Below, piece by piece: positions 1 to 9,744 of a stretch of 56,412 nucleotides of DNA. Each line of letters opens with the position of its first letter. The stretch's first letter is position 1. Below the pieces are notes generated by a model. It was not told the origin of the DNA and made no database searches. It was given only the letters and a program-made list of their open reading frames with translations. Source of the DNA: Agromyces seonyuensis (GTDB lineage: Bacteria; Actinomycetota; Actinomycetes; Actinomycetales; Microbacteriaceae); contig NZ_WSTA01000014.1 of assembly GCF_009789225.1 (NCBI RefSeq), forward strand, positions 1 to 56,412. The letters are read 5' to 3'. The position numbers and the translations under genes are program-made.

Positions 1-1920
1 GCCGGGCGCGCTCCGGCATCCTCGGCGCCGAGCCGGGCATCCGCCCCCGCCCCCGCCCGGGCGGCGCGCCGGGCCGCACCCGCCCGTTTCGAGACCGCCC
101 TCGAGGCGCTGCACTCGGTCTACGGGTACGACGCGTTCCGCGGGCACCAGGCGGCCGCCATCGAGCAGGTCGCGGGCGGCGGCGACGCCGTCGTGCTCAT
201 GCCCACCGGCGGCGGCAAGAGCCTCTGCTACCAGATCCCCGCGCTCCTGCGCGAGGGCACGGGCGTCGTCGTCTCGCCGCTCATCGCGCTCATGCACGAC
301 CAGGTCGACGCCCTCGTGCGCAATGGCGTGCGCGCCGCGTACCTGAACTCCGGGCAGCAGCCGCACGAGCGCGCCGACGTCGAACGCGCGTACCTCGCGG
401 GCGAGCTCGACCTGCTCTACATCGCGCCCGAGCGGCTCTCGAACCCCGCCGTGCAGCGCTTCCTCGAGGGCGGCACGGTCGCGCTCTTCGCGATCGACGA
501 AGCCCACTGCGTCGCCCAGTGGGGCCACGACTTCCGACCCGACTACCTCGCGCTCGGCGACCTCGCCGAGCGCTGGCCCGACGTGCCGCGCATCGCGCTC
601 ACCGCGACGGCGACCGAGGCCACCCACCGCGAGATCACAGAGCGGCTGCACCTCGGCGGCGCCGAGCACTACGTCTCGAGCTTCGACCGCCCGAACATCC
701 AGTACCGCATCTCGCCGAAGGCGGAAGTGCGCCGCCAGCTCCTCGAGTTCGTGCGCAGCGAGGGGCGCGACGCCGAGGGCAACCCCGTGCCGGGCATCGT
801 CTACGCGCTCTCGCGGGCGAGCACCGAGAAGTACGCGGCCTACCTCGCCGAGCACGGCATCGACGCGGTGCCGTACCACGCGGGTCTGCCGCCCGAGGTG
901 CGCCGGCGCACGCAGGACCGCTTCCTCCGCGAGGAGGGCGTCGTCGTCGTCGCGACCATCGCGTTCGGCATGGGCATCGACAAGCCCGACGTGCGCTTCG
1001 TCGCCCACGTCGACCTGCCCAAGTCCGTCGAGGGCTACTACCAGGAGACGGGGCGTGCGGGCCGCGACGGGCTGCCCGCCACCGCCTGGCTCGCGTACGG
1101 GCTGCAGGACGTCGTGCAGCAGCGCCGCATGATCGACGAGTCGCCGGGCGATCTCGCGCACCGGCGCCGGATGCAGTCCCACCTGGATGCCATGCTCGCG
1201 CTGTGCGAGACGGTCGACTGCCGTCGGCAGAACCTGCTCGGCTACTTCGGGGAGCGCTCGACGCCGTGCGGCAACTGCGACACGTGCCTCGTGCCGCCGG
1301 CGTCGTGGGACGGCACGGTGCCCTCGCAGAAGCTCCTCTCGACGATCGTGCGGCTCCAGCGCGAGCGCGGTCAGCGCTTCGGCGCCGGGCACCTCGTCGA
1401 CATCCTGCGGGGCAAGCAGACGGCGCGCATGACGCAGTACGGCCACGACCGGCTCGCGACGTTCGGCCTCGGCGCCGACCTGAGCGACGCGCAGTGGCGG
1501 GGCGTCGTGCGGCAGCTGCTCGCCCAGGGCATCCTGCAGACGGTCGGCGAGTACGGCGTGATCACGCTCACCGACGAGGCGGCGGCGGTGCTCTCCGGCG
1601 ACCGCACGGTCTCGTTCCGCGTCGACGCCGATCGACCGGCCCGTTCGCGCGGGTCTTCCAGGTCGGGCAGCGCGGCGACCGCCGGTGCCGACCTCGACCC
1701 GGCCGCCGAGGAGCTGTTCCAGGCGCTGCGCGCGTGGCGCGCCGCGGAGGCCAAGGAGCAGGGCGTGCCGGCCTACATCGTCTTCGGCGACGCGACGCTG
1801 CGTGCGGTCGCACTGGAACGGCCCGCCTCGCTCGACGCCCTCGCCGGCATCACCGGCATCGGCGAGAAGAAGCGCGACGCCTACGGCGCCAAGCTCATCG
1901 AGGTCGTCACGTCGAACTGA
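1..1920 (+). CDS. recQ: ATP-dependent DNA helicase RecQ (5' end outside window)
   Basis: A superfamily 2, 3'-to-5' DNA helicase of recombination and replication-fork repair. The frame is open from base 1 and no start codon lies ahead of the helicase core, so the N-terminus is cut off by the window edge. Visible in order: an Ala/Pro/Arg-rich lead-in, Walker A MPTGGGKS near base 200, the DEAH box ([12 protein letters not shown]) near 500, TATAT near 605, motif [12 protein letters not shown] near 1045, the four-Cys zinc segment ending PCGNCDTC near 1285, a winged-helix RQC region, then a C-terminal HRDC domain (about 1690-1915). A Ser/Arg/Gly linker near 1640-1680 separates RQC from HRDC. Its last 14 bases overlap the convergent TetR gene. 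The assignment is firm. Confidence 0.96.
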   Translation, partial: AGRAPASSAPSRASAPAPARAARRAAPARFETALEALHSVYGYDAFRGHQAAAIEQVAGGGDAVVLMPTGGGKSLCYQIPALLREGTGVVVSPLIALMHDQVDALVRNGVRAAYLNSGQQPHERADVERAYLAGELDLLYIAPERLSNPAVQRFLEGGTVALFAIDEAHCVAQWGHDFRPDYLALGDLAERWPDVPRIALTATATEATHREITERLHLGGAEHYVSSFDRPNIQYRISPKAEVRRQLLEFVRSEGRDAEGNPVPGIVYALSRASTEKYAAYLAEHGIDAVPYHAGLPPEVRRRTQDRFLREEGVVVVATIAFGMGIDKPDVRFVAHVDLPKSVEGYYQETGRAGRDGLPATAWLAYGLQDVVQQRRMIDESPGDLAHRRRMQSHLDAMLALCETVDCRRQNLLGYFGERSTPCGNCDTCLVPPASWDGTVPSQKLLSTIVRLQRERGQRFGAGHLVDILRGKQTARMTQYGHDRLATFGLGADLSDAQWRGVVRQLLAQGILQTVGEYGVITLTDEAAAVLSGDRTVSFRVDADRPARSRGSSRSGSAATAGADLDPAAEELFQALRAWRAAEAKEQGVPAYIVFGDATLRAVALERPASLDALAGITGIGEKKRDAYGAKLIEVVTSN

Positions 1921-3175
1921 GGATGCCCGCTGCGCCCGGCGCCCCGAGCACGACGCCGAGGTGCAGTTCGAGGAGCGCGCCGACGTCGAGGGCGGGGTCG
2001 TAGCACCACTGGAGCTGCAGACCCTCCCAGAGCGCGACGAGGCGCAGCGCCTCGAAGTCCGAGTCGAGGTCGAGCCCGTCCTCGGCCGCGACGCGATCGA
2101 AGAGGGAGCCGAAGAAGTCGAGGCTGCTCGCGAATCGTCGCTCGAAGTAGGCGTGCGCCGGATGCTCCGCGGAGGTCGACTCCGCGGCCATCAGCACGTA
2201 GAGCCGGATGAGACCGCCGCGCTCCTGCTGCGCGTGCTCGGCGCTCGGCCGGATGCGGGCGAACGCCTCGCGCGCCGTCGCCGTCTCGGAACCGGCGTCC
2301 TCGACGATGTCGCGGTCGCGGCTCTCGAGCACGGCCGTGAGCAGGGCTTCCTTGCTGCGGAAGTGATGCAGCAGGGTCGACTTCGGGATGCCCGCGTCGG
2401 CGGCGAGCTCCCGCAGCGAGGCGCCGTAGTAGCCGGTCCGTGCGAAGCGCGCGGCCGCGTCGGCGACGATCCTCGCCCGCTGCGCGCGGCCCGGTGCGTA
2501 GCCGGCGTCGGGCACGAGGATGCTCCGCAGCGGCACGAGCTCGCGCGGGAGACGCGGTGCCGCCGCGGGTGCCGGGCCGTCGAGCGAGGCGACGTGCCGA
2601 GCGATCGCCCGCGGGACGTCGAGGCGGCCGGGAGCATGGAGCGCGAGCAGCTGGAATCCGTCCCACACCGCGACCTGGCGTCGCGCCTCGGCGACGGGCT
2701 CGAGCCCGGCGGGTGCGTCGGATCGGGCGTAGACCGTCGCGAACACGTCGACGATGCCGCGATACCGTGCGGCGAAGCGCTCGTGCGCGGGGTGGTTCGG
2801 GCTCGTGCCCGCGCCGGCGAGGCGGGTGAAGAGCTCGAGATAGCCGGGGACCGCCGCGTTCCGTTCGGCCTGAGCGACGAGGCGCGCGGGGTCGAACCGG
2901 CCGACGTCGCCGTCGAAGCGGCTCTCGGCCTCGATGCGATCGACCAGGGCGTCGAGCACGGCGTCCTTGGAGGCGAAATGGCGTTGGAGGCCCGGATGCG
3001 AGAGTCCCGCCCGCGCGGCGATGTCGCGGAGGGCGACCGGGCCGACGCCGTGCTGCACGAAGAGCTCATGGGCCGCGTCGAGGATGCGGGCTCGCGTCCG
3101 CTCACCGCGGACGCGGCGCAGATCGATCGCCGCGGTGGCCGGCCGACCCGCGGGGGCAGACGTCGCTCCAGGCAT
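1907..3175 (-). CDS. Tandem (duplicated) TetR-family transcriptional regulator
   Basis: The 422-residue protein is about twice the length of a normal TetR repressor. It holds two complete TetR units. The first helix-turn-helix lies at about residues 28-70 ([14 protein letters not shown], then [19 protein letters not shown]). The second lies at about 230-275 ([20 protein letters not shown], then [20 protein letters not shown]). Each is followed by a helical ligand-binding half. The ATG at 3175 has AGGAAG about 11 nt upstream. The gene is divergent from the small membrane-protein gene at 3423 and converges on recQ with a 14-bp overlap. A single chain with two TetR repeats could fold as an internal pseudo-dimer. 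The ligand is unknown, and the controlled gene is probably itself or its divergent neighbour. Confidence 0.85.
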   Translation of the reverse strand: MPGATSAPAGRPATAAIDLRRVRGERTRARILDAAHELFVQHGVGPVALRDIAARAGLSHPGLQRHFASKDAVLDALVDRIEAESRFDGDVGRFDPARLVAQAERNAAVPGYLELFTRLAGAGTSPNHPAHERFAARYRGIVDVFATVYARSDAPAGLEPVAEARRQVAVWDGFQLLALHAPGRLDVPRAIARHVASLDGPAPAAAPRLPRELVPLRSILVPDAGYAPGRAQRARIVADAAARFARTGYYGASLRELAADAGIPKSTLLHHFRSKEALLTAVLESRDRDIVEDAGSETATAREAFARIRPSAEHAQQERGGLIRLYVLMAAESTSAEHPAHAYFERRFASSLDFFGSLFDRVAAEDGLDLDSDFEALRLVALWEGLQLQWCYDPALDVGALLELHLGVVLGAPGAAGILSST

Positions 3176-3269
3176 TCCGATTCCACTTCCTTCGATCGGG
3201 GAGGGAAAGTCACGGCCGCATTCGGGTCCTTGCGGAGAGCCACGTCTGCGCCCGCGTCGGCGCCGCAGA

Positions 3270-3294
3270 CAATGTTACCGAGCGGTCCGCATTG
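3270..3294. promoter_or_regulatory. Candidate TetR operator in divergent intergenic region
   Basis: Nested inverted repeats share almost one centre: CAATG (3270-3274) with CATTG (3290-3294), and inside them ACCG (3277-3280) with CGGT (3283-3286). The minus-strand reading contains TAACAT, a plausible -10 for the tandem TetR gene, inside the repeat. Position and symmetry suggest autoregulation. Binding is inference. Confidence 0.35.
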
Positions 3295-3422
3295 GGCCGC
3301 CGATTTCCTGCCGATCGTCCGGCCCGCCCGTCGCGATGCCGCGGGAAGCGGCTTCCGGACCCGATCGCGCACCCGGGCGACCGGGGACGCTAGCATGCGA
3401 GGACGCGCGTGAGGGGGAACGC

Positions 3423-3854
3423 ATGACCGATCAGCTCCGACCCGTCCGACCCTTCGGGGTGACGCTCGTCGCGGCGTTCACCTGGCTCACGGCGGCGATG
3501 GACATCGTCGCCGCCATCCTGCTGTTCGCCCTGCTCGGGGTCGACTCCGTCGTGGAGGGGTTCGGCGGGGCGGGCACGATCGTCGCGCTCGCCGTCGTGA
3601 CGCTGCTGGTCGGCATCCTCGCGTTCGTCTTCGCCTTCGGGCTCGTGCGCGGCAACCCGGTCGCCCGACTCGCCGTCACCGCGATCCAGGTGCTCGCCAT
3701 CGGCGCGTCGATCTGGCGCATCGCCGTCGACCCCGCCGCGATCTGGAGCGAGGGGCTCAGCATCCTGCTCGGCATCGCGATCATCCTGCTGCTCTGGATG
3801 GGCGAGGCGAGCCGCTGGTTCGCCGGACTCTCGCCGAACGAGCCCAGTCGCTGA
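3423..3854 (+). CDS. Small integral membrane protein of unknown function
   Basis: A 143-residue protein with four hydrophobic stretches (about residues 14-38, 48-70, 78-97 and 104-122), so a compact four-helix membrane protein with short polar ends. The ATG at 3423 is preceded by GAGGGGG, and a TAGCAT hexamer at 3391-3396 could be the -10 of its promoter. I recognise no family motif. It is divergent from the tandem TetR gene and is the likeliest regulated target by position. Function is not inferred beyond membrane location. Confidence 0.75.
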   Translation: MTDQLRPVRPFGVTLVAAFTWLTAAMDIVAAILLFALLGVDSVVEGFGGAGTIVALAVVTLLVGILAFVFAFGLVRGNPVARLAVTAIQVLAIGASIWRIAVDPAAIWSEGLSILLGIAIILLLWMGEASRWFAGLSPNEPSR

Positions 3855-3929
3855 CGCCGTGACGCGCGGATGAGCCGACGCACGGACGCGCTGCGGCTTG
3901 TGCGGAACCCAACGTCGTCGCACCCCTGA

Positions 3930-3948
3930 ATTGTGCGGCGCCCACAAT
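3930..3948. promoter_or_regulatory. Inverted repeat upstream of acyl-CoA oxidase gene
   Basis: Perfect 6-bp arms ATTGTG (3930-3935) and CACAAT (3943-3948) flank a 7-bp G+C-rich spacer, about 135 bp before the oxidase start. The shape fits a dimeric repressor operator. No regulator is assigned. Confidence 0.3.
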
Positions 3949-4080
3949 GGCGATCGGGACGGTCCGAGCGCCCTTTGGAGGGTCGGAACCGACCGTTCCC
4001 GCGGGTTCGCACGGCGGACGTAGCGTGCAAGGAGGACTTCACCCCCTTTTCCACCCGCTACGGAAGGCGGATCACCGACG

Positions 4081-6210
4081 ATGGTCGACACTGCTGCACG
4101 TCCCGACACCGCGAGCGCCCCCACCCCGGCGGCCCGCCCTGCGATCTCCCACGTCAACCATCCCCGGGCGAGCGGCCCGCGGGTCGACACCGCGTCGCTC
4201 GGACGCCAGCTGCTCGGCACCTGGGCCGACCTGCGGCTCGAGGCCCGCGCCCGTGCCGCGCGGCCCGACCTGCAGCGCATCGAGGGTCAGTCGATGGCGG
4301 AGCACCGCGAGCGCGTGCTCGGCCAGCTCAAGATCCTCGTCGACGAGGGCGCCGTGCAGCGGGCCTTCCCCGTCGCGCTCGGCGGCAAGGACGACCACGG
4401 CGGCAACATCGCCTCCTTCGAGGAGCTCGTCGTCGCCGACCCGAGCCTGCAGATCAAGTCGGGCGTGCAGTGGGGCCTCTTCGGCGCCGCAGTGCTCCAC
4501 CTCGGCACCGAGAAGCACCACGAGCAGTTCCTGCCCTCGATCATGACGCTCGAGACGCCCGGTGCGTTCGCCATGACCGAGACGGGCCACGGCTCCGACG
4601 TCGCCGCCATCGGCACCACCGCGACCTACGACCCCGCGACCGACGAGTTCGTCATCGACACCCCGTTCCGCGGCGCCTGGAAGGACTACCTCGGCAACGC
4701 CGCGCTGCACGGCAAGGATGCGACGGTCTTCGCCCAGCTCATCACCAAGGGCGTCAACCACGGCGTGCACTGCTTCTACGTGCCGCTCCGCGACGAGCAC
4801 GGCGACTTCCTCCCCGGCGTCGGCGGCGAGGACGACGGCCTCAAGGGCGGCCTCAACGGCATCGACAACGGCCGCCTCCACTTCTCGGGCGTCCGCATCC
4901 CGCGCGACAACCTCCTCAACCGCTACGGCGACGTCGACGCGAACGGCGACTACACGAGCCCCATCGCGAGCCCCGGCCGTCGCTTCTTCACGATGCTCGG
5001 CACGCTCGTGCAGGGCCGCGTCTCCCTCGACGGCGCCTCGACCATGGCCTCGGCGATGGCGCTCGCGATCGCGGTGACCTACGGCAACCAGCGCCGGCAG
5101 TTCAACGCGGCGAGCGAGACCGACGAGGAGGTGCTGCTCGACTACGGCCGCCACCAGCGCCGCCTCATCCCGCGGATCGCGACGACGTACGCGCAGATCT
5201 TCGCCCACGACGAGTTCCTCGTGAAGTTCGACGGCGTCTTCTCGGGCAAGACCGACACCGAGGCCGACCGCGAGCACCTCGAGACGATCGCCGCGGCACT
5301 CAAGCCGCTCTCGACGTGGTTCGCGCTCGACACGCTGCAGGAGGCCCGCGAGGCCCTCGGCGGCTCGGGCTTCCTCGCCGAGAATCGGCTCGTGGGACTC
5401 CGGCAGGACCTCGACGTCTACGTCACCTTCGAGGGCGACAACAACGTGCTGCTCCAGCTCGTCGGCAAGCGCCTGCTCACCGACTACGCGAAGCGCTTCA
5501 AGTCCGAGGGGCCCGCGAAGATCATCGCCGGGCAGATCGGCTCGAACCTCGTCAACGGCTCGGGCCTCAAGCGTCTCGGCCAGAACGCCGCGGACCTCGG
5601 CTCATCGACCCGTGCCGCGTCCTCGTTCGACGCCGCGGCGATCCGCTCGCTCCTCGCCGACCGCGTCGACACCATGGTCGAGGGCATCGCTGGCCGCCTC
5701 AACAAGGTGCGCCGGGAGTCGAAGGCCGTGCAGTCCGCCGAGTTCAGCCGCAACCAGAACGAGCTCATCGCCGCCGGTCGCGCCTACGCCGAACTGCTGC
5801 AGTTCGACGCGTTCACACGCGGCCTCGCGAACGTGACGGATGCCGGCACGAAGCAGATCGTGGGTCGCCTGCACCGCCTCTTCGGCCTCGGCCTCATCGA
5901 GTCGCACCTGGCCTGGTACGCCGTCAACGGCCGACTGTCGACCCGTCGCGGCCGCGCCGTGACCGCCGAGGTCGACCGTCTCATCGCCGGCCTCCGCCCG
6001 CACGCCCAGGACCTCGTCGACGCGTTCGGCTACGGCCCCGAGCACCTGCGAGCGGCGAACGCCTCCGGCAACGAGGCCGCCCGCCAGGACGAGGCGCGCG
6101 CGTACTACGCCGCGCTCCGCTCCTCGGGCGACGCGCCCCTCGACGAGAAGGTGCTCGTCAAGCAGCGCAAGGCCGCCGAGCGGGCCGCGGCGAAGGCCGC
6201 CGGCAAGTAA
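4081..6210 (+). CDS. Acyl-CoA oxidase / acyl-CoA dehydrogenase family protein
   Basis: A 709-residue FAD flavoenzyme of the acyl-CoA oxidase branch, expected to catalyse the first alpha-beta oxidation of acyl-CoA in fatty-acid degradation. Length, well above the roughly 380 residues of short-chain dehydrogenases, supports the oxidase-type two-lobed architecture. Visible: the FAD/substrate segment FAMTETGHGSDVAAI near residue 162, the middle beta domain with KGGLNGIDNGRLHF near 255, and the catalytic-base segment VTFEGDNNVLLQL with Glu451. The ATG at 4081 has GGAAGGCGG about 10 nt upstream. Transcription probably ends at the hairpin at 6223-6256. Whether oxygen or another electron acceptor is used cannot be read from the sequence. 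Confidence 0.85.
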   Translation: MVDTAARPDTASAPTPAARPAISHVNHPRASGPRVDTASLGRQLLGTWADLRLEARARAARPDLQRIEGQSMAEHRERVLGQLKILVDEGAVQRAFPVALGGKDDHGGNIASFEELVVADPSLQIKSGVQWGLFGAAVLHLGTEKHHEQFLPSIMTLETPGAFAMTETGHGSDVAAIGTTATYDPATDEFVIDTPFRGAWKDYLGNAALHGKDATVFAQLITKGVNHGVHCFYVPLRDEHGDFLPGVGGEDDGLKGGLNGIDNGRLHFSGVRIPRDNLLNRYGDVDANGDYTSPIASPGRRFFTMLGTLVQGRVSLDGASTMASAMALAIAVTYGNQRRQFNAASETDEEVLLDYGRHQRRLIPRIATTYAQIFAHDEFLVKFDGVFSGKTDTEADREHLETIAAALKPLSTWFALDTLQEAREALGGSGFLAENRLVGLRQDLDVYVTFEGDNNVLLQLVGKRLLTDYAKRFKSEGPAKIIAGQIGSNLVNGSGLKRLGQNAADLGSSTRAASSFDAAAIRSLLADRVDTMVEGIAGRLNKVRRESKAVQSAEFSRNQNELIAAGRAYAELLQFDAFTRGLANVTDAGTKQIVGRLHRLFGLGLIESHLAWYAVNGRLSTRRGRAVTAEVDRLIAGLRPHAQDLVDAFGYGPEHLRAANASGNEAARQDEARAYYAALRSSGDAPLDEKVLVKQRKAAERAAAKAAGK

Positions 6211-6222
6211 GCGCGCTCACTC

Positions 6223-6256
6223 GAACGGGCCCGTCGCCTCGGCGACGGGCCCGTTC
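6223..6256. terminator. Strong hairpin between convergent genes
   Basis: A perfect 16-bp inverted repeat (GAACGGGCCCGTCGCC and its complement) separated by only TC. It lies 12 bases after the oxidase stop and before the convergent small membrane-protein gene. There is no T-tract, so it is a G+C-rich actinobacterial type terminator, possibly bidirectional. Confidence 0.75.
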
Positions 6257-6350
6257 GGCGTTCCGGGGGCCGCCGCCGGGGTCGCCGGAGGCGCCGCGAT
6301 CGTGGTCGGCGGCAGCGCGGCATCCGGAACCGGGCGGATGCCTCGCGGGA

Positions 6351-6557
6351 TCACTCGTCGTCGTCGGGGCGCTTCTTGGCCTCGGCGCGGCCGGTGATGA
6401 TGCCGTAGGCGACGCCGAGCACGATGCCCGCGACGAACCAGGGCCAGAAGCCGGTCCAGAGCCAGACGCCGGCGCCGACGATGATGCCGACCACGAGGCC
6501 GGCGATGAGCTGGCTCCGTACGGGGTTCGGCTGGGAATCGGGGTAACGCGCGGGCAT
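6351..6557 (-). CDS. Small two-helix membrane protein
   Basis: A 68-residue protein from the ATG at 6557 (70 from an in-frame GTG at 6563). It has two hydrophobic helices (about residues 16-36 and 38-54) and a charged C-terminal tail, AEAKKRPDDDE. I prefer 6557 because there is no Shine-Dalgarno and TAGGCT ends exactly 6 nt upstream, which would place the transcript start on the ATG. It resembles the small uncharacterised actinobacterial membrane proteins often found beside housekeeping genes. No function is assigned. Confidence 0.65.
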   Translation of the reverse strand: MPARYPDSQPNPVRSQLIAGLVVGIIVGAGVWLWTGFWPWFVAGIVLGVAYGIITGRAEAKKRPDDDE

Positions 6558-6563
6558 GGGCAC

Positions 6564-6569
6564 AGCCTA
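6564..6569 (-). promoter_or_regulatory. -10 hexamer TAGGCT, 6 nt before start
   Basis: On the minus strand TAGGCT is followed by GTGCCC and then ATG (6557). The spacing puts transcription start at the start codon, suggesting a leaderless mRNA. Confidence 0.55.
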
Positions 6570-6618
6570 GGCCGGACGGCCTTCGAGTCGGCCGAGTGCG
6601 CCGCTCGGGCCGTGCGAC

Positions 6619-8232
6619 TCAGTACGCGCCGTCGGCGTCGACCACGACGCGGACGGTGCGCAGCAGCAGCCCGAGGTCGTAGCGGAGCGTCCAGTTCTCG
6701 ACGTAGTAGAGGTCGAGGGCGATGCTCTCGTCCCAGCCGAGGTCGCTGCGGCCGGAGACCTGCCAGAGGCCGGTCATGCCGGGTCGCACGAGCAGGCGGC
6801 GTCGATCCCGGTCGCTGTAGTGGACTGCCTCGTCGGGCAGCGGCGGGCGCGGGCCGACGAGGCTCATGTCGCCGCGCACGACGTTCCAGAGCTGAGGGAG
6901 CTCGTCGAGCGAGTGCCGGCGGAGGAACTTGCCGACGCGGGTCACCCGCGGGTCGTCCTTGACCTTGAAGAGCAGACCGGCGGCGTCGTTGCGCTCGACG
7001 AGCTCGTGCTTGCGGAGGTGGGCGTCCGGCACCATGGAGCGGAACTTCAGCATGTCGAAGCCGCGGCCGTCGCGGCCGATGCGGTGCTGCCGGTAGAGCA
7101 CCGGACCGCCGTCGGCGGCGACGAACATCGCGACCGCGACGAGCACCGGAGCGGCGAGGAGGAGCAGGACCGAGGCCGCCATGAGGTCGAGCGTGCGCTT
7201 GACGACGTGGAGCGCCCCGCGGTGCTCGGCGACGTCGACGTGCAGCAGGTCGAGGCCCTCGGGGCCGCCGAGGGGGCGCATCCGGATGCGGTGCGGTGCG
7301 ATCCCGTCGACGCCGCCGACGAGCGCGAAGCGCAGCCCGCTGCCCTCGAGCTGCCACGCCAGCGACCGTGCGTCGGCGAGCCGGGCACCGCCGACCGCGA
7401 GGACGGTGTCGGCGCCGATCGATCGGGCCGCGGAGACCAGGCCGGAGGAGCCGCACACGACGGGGACGGTGAGCCCGTCGACCCGGAGTCCGGCGCGGTC
7501 GTCGCCGTCGTCGAGCACCGCGCCGAGGACGCGGAAGGCGCCGTGGTCCGCGAGGAGTCGACCGGCGGTCGCGAGGACGTCCGCGCGGTCGCCGACGAGG
7601 AGCGCACCGGCGCGGACCGCGCCCGCGTGCGTGCGCCGGAACCAGCTCGCCCAGGCCAAGCGGCCGGTCAGCACCCCGCCGATCGCGAGCGTCGCGGAGA
7701 CGCCGACGAGCAGACGAGGCGGATCGGCGGGCGTCAGGACGACGACGAACGCCGTGATGCCGAACGCGAGGCCGAGGGCGAGGGCGGCGCCGCGGTACTC
7801 GGCGGCGTCGCCGGCCTGCGTGCCACGACGTCCCTGTCGCACCCCGTCGACCGCGAGTGCGGACATCGAGACGACGACGAGGAGCGCGCCGACCTCGATC
7901 GAGAGCGGCGTGGTCGCCGCCCCGAACGCGAGTTCGACGAGGATGCCCGCCGCGACCGCCCCCACGATCGCGACGAAGTCGGTGAGCGCGGTGCGCACGC
8001 GGTAACCGCGGCGGGTGCGCTGGAGCGCGGAGACGGCGTGCCGGCCGTGTCCGCCGGCGCGCCCGGAACGCGCGGGCTGGTCGAAGGGGATGACCGGCGC
8101 GAGGGGCGCCTCGACGGCGGGCTCGGCCACCGGGGCGGCGGCGCTCCTCGGGGGCGCGGCGACGAAGGGCGGCGCGGCGACGAGCGGCGCCACCATGGAG
8201 GGTGCGCCGGCGAGGGATTCCGCAGTGCTCAT
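6619..8232 (-). CDS. Exopolysaccharide polyprenyl glycosylphosphotransferase (WbaP/WcaJ-like)
   Basis: A membrane enzyme that starts capsule or exopolysaccharide repeat-unit assembly by moving a sugar-1-phosphate onto undecaprenyl phosphate. The 537-residue protein has an Ala/Pro-rich N-terminus, four hydrophobic helices, a CoA-binding-like central region, one helix near residue 330, and a C-terminal catalytic domain with MLKFRSMVPDA, SLDELPQLWNVVRGDMSLVG, PRPPLP and RPGMTGLWQVSGR. I chose the ATG at 8232 because GGAAGGG sits 8 nt upstream. An in-frame extension to 8487 reads as low-complexity, untypical protein. No other polysaccharide genes lie beside it. The sugar cannot be told from the sequence. 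Confidence 0.9.
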   Translation of the reverse strand: MSTAESLAGAPSMVAPLVAAPPFVAAPPRSAAAPVAEPAVEAPLAPVIPFDQPARSGRAGGHGRHAVSALQRTRRGYRVRTALTDFVAIVGAVAAGILVELAFGAATTPLSIEVGALLVVVSMSALAVDGVRQGRRGTQAGDAAEYRGAALALGLAFGITAFVVVLTPADPPRLLVGVSATLAIGGVLTGRLAWASWFRRTHAGAVRAGALLVGDRADVLATAGRLLADHGAFRVLGAVLDDGDDRAGLRVDGLTVPVVCGSSGLVSAARSIGADTVLAVGGARLADARSLAWQLEGSGLRFALVGGVDGIAPHRIRMRPLGGPEGLDLLHVDVAEHRGALHVVKRTLDLMAASVLLLLAAPVLVAVAMFVAADGGPVLYRQHRIGRDGRGFDMLKFRSMVPDAHLRKHELVERNDAAGLLFKVKDDPRVTRVGKFLRRHSLDELPQLWNVVRGDMSLVGPRPPLPDEAVHYSDRDRRRLLVRPGMTGLWQVSGRSDLGWDESIALDLYYVENWTLRYDLGLLLRTVRVVVDADGAY

Positions 8233-8607
8233 TCCCGACCCTTCCAAGCCCGTACGGCAGCTCGGCCCGGGGCCGCCGGGCAGGCAGCCTGAGCGTCGCC
8301 GAGGGCGGCGCGAGGGGTGGGGTGGGGGAGCATGCGTGGTCCAGTCTTCGGAGCGACCTCTGGTCGGCGGAGTCGAAGGCGACTTCGCCGAAGTCGAGGG
8401 GTCGACTCCATGCGTGAAACGGTACCGTCGGGTTTCATCCCGGTCTTCCCCCAGAGCGGGGGGCAGCACCGGGCAACCCATGAGCATATCGGTTCGCGGA
8501 GGAGCGTCGGGACACGCCCGTCGGTGCCGGTCGGCCGCGCTCGGACGGGGTCCGATTCGCGCCGTTCGTCGCGGATCGCCGCGGCCCGGCGGTCCGCGAC
8601 CCGCGGC
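8233..8607. other. Intergenic leader/promoter region without a gene
   Basis: 375 bases between the mdh stop and the glycosyltransferase start, both genes on the minus strand. It contains a short palindrome, GACTTC-gcc-GAAGTC, near 8390, and purine-rich sequence near 8320. I see no convincing ORF. It probably holds the glycosyltransferase promoter and a long 5' leader. Confidence 0.5.
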
Positions 8608-9618
8608 TCAGAGCAGGCCGAGGGCGCGCACTGCGTCGCGTTCGGCGACGAGTTCCGCCGCGGAGGCGTCGATGCGATCGCGCGCGAAGGCGTCCGGCTC
8701 GAACCCCTCCTGGACGACCCACTCGCCGTCGATCGCGTGCACCGGGAACGATGCGAACACGCCGGCGGGGATCCCGTAAGCGCCGTCGGAGCGGACGGCC
8801 GCGGAGGTCGTGCCCGTGCTCCCGAGGCTCCAGTCGCGGACGTGGTCGATCGTCGCGTTCGCGGCGGAGGCCGCGGACGAGGATCCGCGCGCCTCGATGA
8901 TCTCGGCGCCGCGGTTCGCGACGCGGGGGATGAACGTGTCGACGAGCCACTCCCGAACGCCGTCCGGTCCGCCGAGCCGAGCGCCGAGGATGCCCGTGAC
9001 CCGGTCGCCGCGTGCGGTCGTACGGGAGACGTCGGGGAACATCGAGGCGGAGTGATTGCCCCAGACGGCGAACCCGTCGAGCTCGTCGACGCGGGCGTCC
9101 ACGGCGTTGGCGAGTTGGGCGAGGCCGCGGTTGTGGTCGAGCCGGGTGAGCGCGCTGAAGCGCGAGGCGGGGATGTCGGGGGCGTGGGCGCTCGCGATGA
9201 GGGCGTTGGTGTTGGCGGGGTTGCCGACGACGGTGATGCGCACCGCGTCGTCGGCCGCGGCGTTGAGCGCGGCGCCCTGGGCGACGAAGATCGCGGCGTT
9301 GTCGCCGAGCAGGTCGGCGCGCGTCATCCCCGGGCCGCGCGGCTTCGCGCCGACGAGCAGGGCGTGCTCGACGCCGTCGAACCCCCGCTCGGCGTCGGTC
9401 GTGACGTCGACCGCCTCGAGGAGGGGGAAGGCCCCGTCCTCCAACTCGAGCGCCGTGCCCTCCGCGGCGCGGACGCCCTGCGGGATCTCGAGGAGCCGCA
9501 GGCGCACCCGCGTCTCGGGGCCGAGGAGGTCGCCGGCGGCGATGCGGAACGCGAGCGCGTACCCGATCTGTCCGCCGGCACCGGTGATCGCGATGGTGAC
9601 CGGACGCGTGGCTGCCAT
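8608..9618 (-). CDS. mdh: Malate dehydrogenase
   Basis: NAD-dependent malate dehydrogenase of the TCA cycle, interconverting malate and oxaloacetate in the cytoplasm. The 336-residue length is normal for the actinobacterial type. Visible: the N-terminal Rossmann motif [17 protein letters not shown] (residues about 10-26), the segment [16 protein letters not shown] with substrate-binding Arg residues, [10 protein letters not shown], the region LTRLDHNRG, and the catalytic His in [12 protein letters not shown]. The ATG at 9618 has no Shine-Dalgarno. TAGGCT ends 6 nt upstream, so leaderless translation is likely. The gene stands alone. Confidence 0.96.
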   Translation of the reverse strand: MAATRPVTIAITGAGGQIGYALAFRIAAGDLLGPETRVRLRLLEIPQGVRAAEGTALELEDGAFPLLEAVDVTTDAERGFDGVEHALLVGAKPRGPGMTRADLLGDNAAIFVAQGAALNAAADDAVRITVVGNPANTNALIASAHAPDIPASRFSALTRLDHNRGLAQLANAVDARVDELDGFAVWGNHSASMFPDVSRTTARGDRVTGILGARLGGPDGVREWLVDTFIPRVANRGAEIIEARGSSSAASAANATIDHVRDWSLGSTGTTSAAVRSDGAYGIPAGVFASFPVHAIDGEWVVQEGFEPDAFARDRIDASAAELVAERDAVRALGLL

Positions 9619-9624
9619 GGGCCG

Positions 9625-9630
9625 AGCCTA
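9625..9630 (-). promoter_or_regulatory. -10 hexamer TAGGCT of mdh
   Basis: TAGGCT, then CGGCCC, then the mdh ATG: a 6-nt spacer, the same geometry as at 6564. It fits a leaderless mRNA. Confidence 0.55.
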
Positions 9631-9732
9631 CGCGTCGGAATCCCGGATCGAGCGGTGTTGCGGGATCCGGTCGACCGGCACATCCGGTTACACGGGTCGG
9701 CGCGGCACTCGGAGGCGCGCGCGGCGCGCGGC

Positions 9733-9738
9733 TAGCGT
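9733..9738 (+). promoter_or_regulatory. -10 hexamer TAGCGT of prolyl aminopeptidase gene
   Basis: TAGCGT, then TCCCCC, then ATG (9745), with no purine-rich ribosome-binding site. It fits a leaderless mRNA. Confidence 0.55.
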
Positions 9739-9744
9739 TCCCCC

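Noticed and set aside
1685-3412. Long plus-strand frame of about 575 codons
   Set aside because: It lies antisense to the tandem TetR gene, is Arg/Glu/Gly-rich without domains, and owes its length to the high G+C content.
8233-8487. N-terminal extension of the glycosyltransferase to 8487
   Set aside because: The extension is Arg/Pro-rich and atypical, whereas the ATG at 8232 has a strong ribosome-binding site and a family-like N-terminus.
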